Source of the DNA: Rhodanobacter sp. FDAARGOS 1247 | GTDB lineage: Bacteria; Pseudomonadota; Gammaproteobacteria; Xanthomonadales; Rhodanobacteraceae | Reading direction: 5' to 3' | Assembly (NCBI RefSeq): GCF_016889805.1 | Contig: NZ_CP069535.1 | Location: 1,054,001-1,118,000 of the forward strand | DNA: 64,000 bases | Shown here: one piece after another, positions 53,868-64,000 of the stretch | Layout of the letters: the number at the start of each line of letters is the position of its first letter | Position numbering within the stretch: position 1 is the stretch's first letter | The notes under the pieces: model-generated | What the model saw: the letters and a program-made list of their open reading frames with translations, nothing else | Told to the model about the DNA's origin: nothing | The model's database searches: none | Translations under genes and position numbers: made by a program

Positions 53868-55058
53868 ATGGCAAAGGGTAAATTCGAACGCACCAAGCCG
53901 CACGTCAACGTCGGCACGATTGGTCACGTGGACCACGGCAAGACGACGCTGACGGCCGCACTGACGAAGGTCGGGGCGGAACGTTTCGGTGGCGAGTTCA
54001 AGGACTACAGCGCGATCGACGCGGCGCCGGAAGAGAAGGCGCGCGGCATCACGATCTCGACCGCGCACGTGGAATACGAGTCGCCGCTGCGCCACTACGC
54101 GCACGTGGATTGCCCGGGCCATGCCGACTACGTGAAGAACATGATCACCGGTGCGGCGCAGATGGACGGCGCGATCCTGGTGTGCTCGGCCGCTGACGGC
54201 CCGATGCCGCAGACCCGCGAACACATCCTGCTGTCGCGCCAGGTCGGCGTGCCGTACATCGTGGTCTACCTGAACAAGGCGGACATGGTGGACGACGCCG
54301 AGCTGCTGGAACTGGTCGAGATGGAAGTGCGCGAGCTGCTGTCGAAGTACGAGTTCCCGGGTGACGACACCCCGATGATCCACGGTTCGGCCAAGCTGGC
54401 GCTGGAAGGCGACCAGAGCGACATCGGCGTGCCGTCGATCATCAAGCTGGTGGACGCGCTGGACAGCTACATCCCGGAGCCGGTGCGCACGATCGACAAG
54501 CCGTTCCTGATGCCGGTGGAAGACGTGTTCTCGATCTCGGGCCGCGGCACCGTGGTGACCGGTCGTATCGAGCGCGGCATCATCAAGGTCGGCGACGAAA
54601 TCGAAGTGGTCGGCATCCGCGACACGCAGAAGACGACCGTCACCGGCGTGGAAATGTTCCGCAAGCTGTTGGACCAGGGTCAGGCGGGCGACAACGCCGG
54701 TCTGCTGCTGCGCGGCCTGAAGCGTGACGACGTGGAGCGTGGTCAGGTGCTGGCCAAGCCGGGCACGATCACCCCGCACACCGACTTCGAGGCCGAGGTC
54801 TACGTGCTGTCGAAGGACGAGGGTGGCCGTCACACGCCGTTCTTCAAGGGCTACCGCCCGCAGTTCTACTTCCGCACCACCGACGTGACCGGCGCCTGCC
54901 AGTTGCCGGAAGGCGTGGAGATGGTGATGCCGGGTGACAACGTGAAGATGGTGGTGAGCCTGATCCACCCGATCGCGATGGACGAAGGCCTGCGTTTCGC
55001 CATCCGCGAAGGCGGCCGCACCGTCGGCGCCGGCGTGGTGGCCAAGGTCATCAAGTAA
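53868..55058 (+). CDS. tuf: Elongation factor Tu
   Basis: The 396-residue GTPase carries aminoacyl-tRNA to the ribosome. It has the P-loop GHVDHGKT, switch [25 protein letters not shown], the guanine motif NKADMV and domains II and III with conserved tRNA-binding segments ([34 protein letters not shown]). Its place after tRNA-Thr and before tRNA-Trp-secE-nusG marks it as the tufB-type copy; a second tuf near rpsG-fusA would lie outside the window. Confidence 0.98.
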   Translation: MAKGKFERTKPHVNVGTIGHVDHGKTTLTAALTKVGAERFGGEFKDYSAIDAAPEEKARGITISTAHVEYESPLRHYAHVDCPGHADYVKNMITGAAQMDGAILVCSAADGPMPQTREHILLSRQVGVPYIVVYLNKADMVDDAELLELVEMEVRELLSKYEFPGDDTPMIHGSAKLALEGDQSDIGVPSIIKLVDALDSYIPEPVRTIDKPFLMPVEDVFSISGRGTVVTGRIERGIIKVGDEIEVVGIRDTQKTTVTGVEMFRKLLDQGQAGDNAGLLLRGLKRDDVERGQVLAKPGTITPHTDFEAEVYVLSKDEGGRHTPFFKGYRPQFYFRTTDVTGACQLPEGVEMVMPGDNVKMVVSLIHPIAMDEGLRFAIREGGRTVGAGVVAKVIK

Positions 55059-55066
55059 AATACATC

Positions 55067-55159
55067 GGGAGTAGGGAATCGGGAATCGGGAATCGCTGGA
55101 GCGAAGCACGACACGCTCCAGATCGGTTACCATTCCCGATTCTCTATTCCCTGTTCCCG
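55067..55159. repeat. GGGAATCGGGAAT-type inverted repeat, copy B
   Basis: AGGGAATCGGGAATCGGGAA on the left is answered by ATTCCCGATTCTCTATTCCC on the right, with an inner AGCG/CGCT hairpin (GCTGGAGCG/CGCTCCAG). It lies between tuf and tRNA-Trp where a terminator would be expected. Confidence 0.82.
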
Positions 55160-55164
55160 TTTTT

Positions 55165-55240
<76 letters not shown>

Positions 55241-55321
55241 CTTCACCGAGGATCGAGACGGATGGTGGTGGCAGGGTCGGCCGCGAGGCACGGCATGCTG
55301 CTGACACCCGGTCACTAGTGC

Positions 55322-55711
55322 ATGAATACCAAGGTAGAACAGCCCAAGGGCACGAACGCCGCCGACATCGGCAAGCTGGTACTGGCGGTGCTGGTGCTGG
55401 CTGCCGGTATCTTTGCCTATTCCTGGTTCGGTCGGGACGGCAGCATTTCCTCGTCGGTGCGTCTGCTTGGCGTGCTCGCGGCGCTGGTCGTGGCGATGGC
55501 GATTGCGGCTTTTACCGCTCTGGGGCGGCGGGTTCGGAACTTCGTTGCCGAATCGCAGTTCGAGATGCGCAAGGTCGTTTGGCCGACCCGCGACGAGACG
55601 ATCAAGACGACGGGCATCATCATCGTGGTGGTGATCGTCCTGTCGCTGCTGCTCGGTCTGATCGACCTGATCCTGAAGTCGGTCATTCTGGACTGGCTGC
55701 TGAAGCTGTAA
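55322..55711 (+). CDS. secE: Preprotein translocase subunit SecE
   Basis: The 129-residue protein has three membrane helices, as in enterobacterial SecE, with the essential cytoplasmic amphipathic segment [24 protein letters not shown] before the last helix ([20 protein letters not shown]). It clamps SecY in the protein-export channel. It is followed by nusG after 13 bases, the conserved secE-nusG operon. Confidence 0.96.
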   Translation: MNTKVEQPKGTNAADIGKLVLAVLVLAAGIFAYSWFGRDGSISSSVRLLGVLAALVVAMAIAAFTALGRRVRNFVAESQFEMRKVVWPTRDETIKTTGIIIVVVIVLSLLLGLIDLILKSVILDWLLKL

Positions 55712-55724
55712 GCCTGAGGTGAGC

Positions 55725-56285
55725 ATGAGCAAGCGCTGGTATGTGGTACACGCCTATTCGGGCTTCGAAAATCAGGTAAAGCGGTCGCTCGAGGAGCGCA
55801 TCAAGCGCGCCGAGATGGAAGAGCGGTTCGGTGAGGTTCTGGTGCCGACCGAGGAAGTGATCGAGATGCGCGGCGGCCAGAAGCGCCGCAGCGATCGCAA
55901 GTTCTTCCCCGGCTACGTGCTGGTCCAGATCGAGACGAACACCGAAGGCAAGTCGCCGCGCATCGACGACGAGTGCTGGCACCTGATCAAGGAAACCCCC
56001 AAGGTGATGGGCTTCATCGGCGGTACTGCCGATCGTCCGTTGCCGATCCGGGACAGCGAGGCCGATGCCATCCTCAGCCGCGTGCGCGAAGGCGTCGAGA
56101 AGCCCAGGCCCAAGGTGTTGTTCGAGCCGGGCGAGATGGTGCGCGTCACCGAAGGCCCGTTCAACGATTTCAACGGCGTGGTCGAGGAAGTCAACTACGA
56201 GAAGAGTCGCCTGCGCGTCGCGGTGCTGATCTTCGGTCGCTCGACCCCCGTCGAACTGGAATTCGGTCAGGTCGAGAAAGCCTGA
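55725..56285 (+). CDS. nusG: Transcription termination/antitermination factor NusG
   Basis: The 186-residue protein has the NGN domain ([40 protein letters not shown]) that binds the RNA polymerase clamp, and a KOW domain ([48 protein letters not shown]) that binds Rho or S10. The start is the ATG at 55725, with GAGGTGA upstream, rather than the GTG at 55719. Confidence 0.97.
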   Translation: MSKRWYVVHAYSGFENQVKRSLEERIKRAEMEERFGEVLVPTEEVIEMRGGQKRRSDRKFFPGYVLVQIETNTEGKSPRIDDECWHLIKETPKVMGFIGGTADRPLPIRDSEADAILSRVREGVEKPRPKVLFEPGEMVRVTEGPFNDFNGVVEEVNYEKSRLRVAVLIFGRSTPVELEFGQVEKA

Positions 56286-56328
56286 GTCCGGGTGAAGTCC
56301 GATAGGGCGACTCCCGCTCGGCACCTTC

Positions 56329-56368
56329 GCCCTCTCCCCCGCCTGCGCGGGAGAGTTGGAGAGGGGGA
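56329..56368. repeat. REP-like palindrome (variant of the GC-rich family)
   Basis: CCTCTCCCCCGCCTGCGCGG and GAGAGTTGGAGAGGGGG form a palindromic element related to the clusters near 11.2 kb and 32.3 kb. Confidence 0.7.
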
Positions 56369-56432
56369 ACCCCCACCTGACCAGATCCACCCGCTCTTGA
56401 TTCACGCCCCGATGCCCCCGCTGGCACGGGGC

Positions 56433-56461
56433 TTGCTGATGATTCGCTAAATCTCTATACT
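56433..56461 (+). promoter_or_regulatory. Sigma-70 promoter of the rplKAJL-rpoBC operon
   Basis: TTGCTG (56433-56438) and TATACT (56456-56461) are separated by 17 bases, followed by a GC-rich start region (CGCGG), typical of stringently controlled ribosomal promoters. Confidence 0.82.
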
Positions 56462-56595
56462 GCGCGGTTCACGCGGGGTCTTTTTGGCCCGGCGTGTCCG
56501 CGTTTTCGGATCCGCAAGAGGCGGATCTTCCTTCCATCCACGGATCGGTGAACAGCGAGGAGCCGCAAGGCGCCTGGACTCGCGAGGAAAATCCC

Positions 56596-57024
56596 ATGGC
56601 AAAGAAAGTTGTCGGTTACATCAAGCTGCAGGTCAAGGCCGGTCAGGCCAACCCCTCGCCGCCGGTCGGTCCCGCCCTCGGTCAGCGCGGCCTGAACATC
56701 ATGGAATTCTGCAAGGCCTTCAATGCCGCCACGCAGAAGCTGGAGCCGGGTCTGCCGATCCCGTGCATCATCACGGCGTATTCCGACCGCAGTTTCACCT
56801 TCATCACCAAGACCCCGCCGGCCACGATTCTTCTGAAGAAGATCACCAGCACCGCGAAGGGTTCGTCCAAGCCGAACACCGACAAAGTGGGCAAGGTCAC
56901 CCGCAAGCAGCTGGAAGACGTGGCAAAGCAGAAGGAGCCGGATCTGACGGCTGCCGATCTCGACGCCGCGGTGCGCACCATTGCCGGTAGCGCCCGCAGC
57001 ATGGGCCTTGTGGTGGAGGGTTAA
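56596..57024 (+). CDS. rplK: 50S ribosomal protein L11
   Basis: The 142-residue protein binds the GTPase centre of 23S rRNA. Signature parts are [43 protein letters not shown] and the C-terminal RNA-binding [32 protein letters not shown]. The ATG at 56596 with GAGGAA upstream is the family start; the frame from 56494 is an artefact. It overlaps nothing and is 3 bases from rplA. Confidence 0.98.
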   Translation: MAKKVVGYIKLQVKAGQANPSPPVGPALGQRGLNIMEFCKAFNAATQKLEPGLPIPCIITAYSDRSFTFITKTPPATILLKKITSTAKGSSKPNTDKVGKVTRKQLEDVAKQKEPDLTAADLDAAVRTIAGSARSMGLVVEG

Positions 57025-57027
57025 GAC

Positions 57028-57735
57028 ATGGCAAAGCTCACGAAGCGCATGAAGGCGGCCAAGGCCGCGGTGCAGCCGGGCAAGTTCTACGGCCTGGAAG
57101 AAGCATTGAAGATCATCAAGGACAACGCCAAGGCGAAGTTCGCCGAGTCGGTGGACGTGGCCGTGCGTCTGGGCATCGACGCGAAGAAGTCGGACCAGGG
57201 CGTGCGTGGTTCCTCGCTGCTGCCGCACGGCACCGGCAAGACCGTCAAGGTCGCCGTGTTTTGCCCGCCGGGCGAGAAGGCCGATGCCGCCAAGGCCGCC
57301 GGTGCCGACGCCGTCGGCATGGACGACCTGGCCGAGCGCATGCAGGCCGGTGATCTCGACTTCGGTCGCGTGATCGCCACGCCGGACGCGATGCGGGTGG
57401 TCGGCAAGCTGGGCCAGCTGCTCGGCCCGCGCGGCCTGATGCCGAACCCGAAGGACGGCTCGGTCACCGCCGACGTCGCCACCGCGGTGACCAATGCCAA
57501 GGCCGGCCAGGTGAAGTTCCGCAACGACAAGGCGGGCATCATCCACGCCACCATCGGCAAGGCCAGCTTCGATCCGGCACAGCTGGCGGACAATCTGAAC
57601 ACGCTGATCGGCGACGTGGTCAAGGCCAAGCCGTCCACCGCCAAGGGCGTGTTCCTGCAGAAAGTGGCCTTGTCCAGCACGATGGGCGTCGGCGTTGCCG
57701 TCGATACCTCGTCGCTGACCCTGTCCGCCAAGTAA
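57028..57735 (+). CDS. rplA: 50S ribosomal protein L1
   Basis: The 235-residue protein forms the L1 stalk and represses its own operon. Motifs [34 protein letters not shown] and [22 protein letters not shown] are diagnostic. It starts three bases after rplK. Confidence 0.98.
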   Translation: MAKLTKRMKAAKAAVQPGKFYGLEEALKIIKDNAKAKFAESVDVAVRLGIDAKKSDQGVRGSSLLPHGTGKTVKVAVFCPPGEKADAAKAAGADAVGMDDLAERMQAGDLDFGRVIATPDAMRVVGKLGQLLGPRGLMPNPKDGSVTADVATAVTNAKAGQVKFRNDKAGIIHATIGKASFDPAQLADNLNTLIGDVVKAKPSTAKGVFLQKVALSSTMGVGVAVDTSSLTLSAK

Positions 57736-58084
57736 GACTCAAGTCCCGCGGCGCCTGATTCGGGCGGCGCGGGCAGTTTTTGAGGGCAGTTCCGGCCTGC
57801 TGCATGGGGCGGGACCGCTGTCAAAGACCGCAGGCGCAACCAGCGCGCGACGACGACGGGCAGGGAGCTCGGTGACGGCAGGGAATCGCCGGCGTCGCCA
57901 ACGGGGTTGCTTAATCGGGTTCTTGCGAATCCGGCCTGCGCAGATGGTGCTGCCCCTTCTGGAATCGTTCGACTTCTGGAAAGGCCAACACCCGGGACAC
58001 CGCAATGTCCCCGACGTCACGGATGGCGTCGCCCAGGACCGCAAGCGGCAGGAGCCGTGAGCGGAGTTCATTTGGAGGAGTGCA
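57736..58084. promoter_or_regulatory. rplA-rplJ spacer: terminator-like hairpin and long L10 leader
   Basis: A hairpin CCCGCG/CGCGGG followed by TTTTT (57745-57781) lies just after rplA. The remaining 300 bases to the rplJ start are noncoding and GC-rich with several possible stems (for example CCTGCGGTC-type pairs near 57816-57832). In other bacteria the L10-L12 complex binds such a leader to repress rplJL; the exact binding site is not identified here. TGGAGGAG precedes the rplJ ATG. Confidence 0.6.
57745..57781 (+). terminator. Terminator- or attenuator-like hairpin after rplA
   Basis: The six-base outer stem CCCGCG/CGCGGG has a GC-rich interrupted inner stem (GCGCC/GGGC) and is followed by five T residues. 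It would partly separate rplKA from rplJL-rpoBC. Confidence 0.65.
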
Positions 58085-58618
58085 ATGGCTCTCAATCTGT
58101 CACAGAAGAAAGAAGTAGTCGCCGAACTGGCAGACGTTGCTTCGAAGGCTCACTCCCTGGTTGCTGCCGAGTATGCGGGCACCACGGTCGCTCAGATGAC
58201 CGCGATGCGCAAGAAGGCCCGCGAATCCGGTGTGTACTTGCGAGTTGTCAAGAACACGCTGGCGTCGCGCGCCGTGGCCGGTACCGAATTCGAGGTCGTC
58301 AAGGACGTCCTGGTCGGTCCGCTGCTGTACGCATTCTCGACCGAAGAGCCCGGCGCTGCCGGGCGTCTGATCCAGGAATTTGCCAAGGGCAACGACAAGC
58401 TGAAGGCGAAGCTCGTCTCGGTGGAAGGCAAGCTGCTGCCGGCGTCGCACGTCGACGTGCTGGCCGCGTTGCCGACCCGCGAACAGGCGCTGGCCATGCT
58501 GGCCCGCGTGCTGGCCGAACCGGCCACCATGTTCGCGCGCGTCGTCAAGGCCGTCGCCGATCAGCAGGGTGGTGGCGAAGTCGCCGCCGAAGCCCCGGCT
58601 GAAGCCGAACCCGCCTAA
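58085..58618 (+). CDS. rplJ: 50S ribosomal protein L10
   Basis: The 177-residue protein anchors L7/L12 dimers to the ribosome. It starts [47 protein letters not shown] and has [10 protein letters not shown]. The C-terminal Ala/Glu-rich helix that binds L12 is at residues about 135-177. TGGAGGAG lies seven bases before the ATG. Confidence 0.97.
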   Translation: MALNLSQKKEVVAELADVASKAHSLVAAEYAGTTVAQMTAMRKKARESGVYLRVVKNTLASRAVAGTEFEVVKDVLVGPLLYAFSTEEPGAAGRLIQEFAKGNDKLKAKLVSVEGKLLPASHVDVLAALPTREQALAMLARVLAEPATMFARVVKAVADQQGGGEVAAEAPAEAEPA

Positions 58619-58662
58619 GTTCATCGTCTATCAATCCGAATCTATTTCCAGAGGTAAATGCA

Positions 58663-59031
58663 ATGTCCCTGACCAACGAACAGATCGTTGAAGCCGTCGC
58701 CGCCAAGTCGCTGATGGAAGTGATGGACCTGGTGAAGGCCATCGAAGAGAAGTTTGGCGTGACCGCCGCTGCCCCGGTTGCCGTGGCCGGCCCGGCCGCT
58801 GCTGCTCCGGTTGCCGAAGCGCAGACCGAGTTCGACGTGATCCTGAAGAACGCCGGCGCCAAGAAGGTCGACGTGATCAAGGCTGTCCGCGCGATCACCG
58901 GCCTGGGCCTGAAGGAAGCCAAGGACCTCACCGAGGCCGGCGGCGTCCTGAAGGAAGCCGTGTCCAAGGAAGACGCCGAGAAGTTCAAGAAGGACCTCGA
59001 AGCTGCCGGCGCTACCGTCGAATTGAAGTAA
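58663..59031 (+). CDS. rplL: 50S ribosomal protein L7/L12
   Basis: The 122-residue stalk protein has the N-terminal dimerisation helix ([31 protein letters not shown]), an Ala/Pro hinge, and the C-terminal factor-binding domain ([38 protein letters not shown]). GAGGTAA precedes the ATG. Confidence 0.98.
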   Translation: MSLTNEQIVEAVAAKSLMEVMDLVKAIEEKFGVTAAAPVAVAGPAAAAPVAEAQTEFDVILKNAGAKKVDVIKAVRAITGLGLKEAKDLTEAGGVLKEAVSKEDAEKFKKDLEAAGATVELK

Positions 59032-59073
59032 TCGGCGTTTGTACGCCGCTGCTTCGACTTGATGTCAAAGCAA

Positions 59074-59100
59074 GCCTGGGAGCGAAAGCTCCCGGGCTTT
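59074..59100 (+). terminator. Attenuator-like hairpin between rplL and rpoB
   Basis: GCCTGGGAGC-GAAA-GCTCCCGGGC forms a strong stem capped by a GAAA tetraloop and followed by TTT. A partial terminator in this position is known in E. coli, where it lowers rpoBC relative to ribosomal protein expression. Confidence 0.8.
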
Positions 59101-59110
59101 GCCCGTTTGA

Positions 59111-59198
59111 ACGGGAATGGGGAATGGAGAATCGGGAATTGTTGAAGAAAGCGCGCGCTCCGCTTTGACGATTCCCGATTCTCGATTCCCAAATCCCC
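59111..59198. repeat. GGGAATCGGGAAT-type inverted repeat, copy C
   Basis: GGGAATGGGGAATGGAGAAT and CGGGAATT are answered by ATTCCCGATTCTCGATTCCC. The centre holds a further GCGCGC/AGCGG hairpin. It lies between the attenuator and rpoB, inside an essential operon. Confidence 0.82.
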
Positions 59199-59295
59199 GC
59201 CCCGGATGGCCTTGGCCATCCGGCAAAGACCAGATTTTTTCATTCAGCCGGTGTGTGCACCACCGGCGTCACTGCGAACCGAGGCGCTACCGATC

Positions 59296-64000
<4,705 letters not shown>

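Larger units (their letters stand above)
56286..56595. other. nusG-rplK spacer: REP-like repeat, promoter and L11 leader
   Basis: This 310-base gap holds a CCTCTCCC-type palindrome (56329-56368), the promoter at 56433-56461 and then a leader of about 130 bases. The leader has the hairpin GATCCGC/GCGGATC at about 56510-56529, followed by pyrimidines (TTCCTTCC). L1 is known to bind the rplK leader in other bacteria to repress the operon; an L1 site here is likely but not proven by eye. Confidence 0.6.

Overview
The window looks like a chromosomal segment of a high-GC gammaproteobacterium of the Lysobacterales (Xanthomonadales), most likely a Rhodanobacteraceae member such as Rhodanobacter or Dyella. 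This rests on protein character, the tRNA-Tyr/Gly/Thr-tuf-tRNA-Trp-secE-nusG-rplKAJL-rpoBC order, the split transhydrogenase alpha subunit, Xanthomonas-style type IV pilins and many GC-rich palindromic repeats. No database search was possible, so genus is inference. Nearly every base is accounted for by about 57 protein genes and 5 tRNAs. There is no rRNA, CRISPR array or insertion sequence.

Region 1 (1-8770, minus strand) is a surface-glycan and pilus locus. Two type IV pilin genes, each behind a sigma-54 promoter, are followed by two paralogous GT-C-like membrane proteins with C-terminal TPR segments, then gmd and fcl (GDP-L-fucose synthesis) and a flippase cut by the window edge. Pilin or O-antigen glycosylation is the simplest reading.

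Region 2 (8900-19300) holds a secreted S9 peptidase, a small minus-strand operon (cytidine deaminase, nitroreductase, 5'-3' exonuclease), and the proton-translocating transhydrogenase genes. pntAA is separated from pntAB-pntB by an opposite-strand sigma factor/DUF3619-like/DUF3106 operon. A membrane protein and sufT follow.

Region 3 (19300-24720) is a tandem duplication of an extracellular M4 metalloprotease with two PPC domains. The duplicated unit includes a CRP/Clp-like operator and a roughly 240-nt leader at identical spacing.

Region 4 (24720-42830) is mostly metabolic and housekeeping: a one-domain asparaginase, an acyl-CoA dehydrogenase divergent from a thioesterase, wrbA, a yihY-tlpA-acyP operon, ppk2, hemA-prfA, a TPR lipoprotein and lolB, an in-frame GNAT-IspE fusion, tRNA-Gln, prs, rplY, pth and ychF.

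Region 5 (42828-49741) pairs a FecI/FecR/TonB-dependent receptor operon, divergently, with a secreted protein that fuses a cyanophycinase-like S51 domain to an isoaspartyl peptidase/Ntn-hydrolase domain. Together these could form a substrate-induced system for scavenging beta-aspartyl polymers. This is the most novel-looking locus.

Region 6 (49750-53085) encodes a partner-switching module (STAS protein plus a membrane SpoIIE phosphatase that also carries an RsbW-like ATPase domain) and an acyl-CoA thioesterase. Region 7 (53136-64000) is the translation/transcription core, ending inside rpoC. Repeats of several families sit in the spacers throughout.
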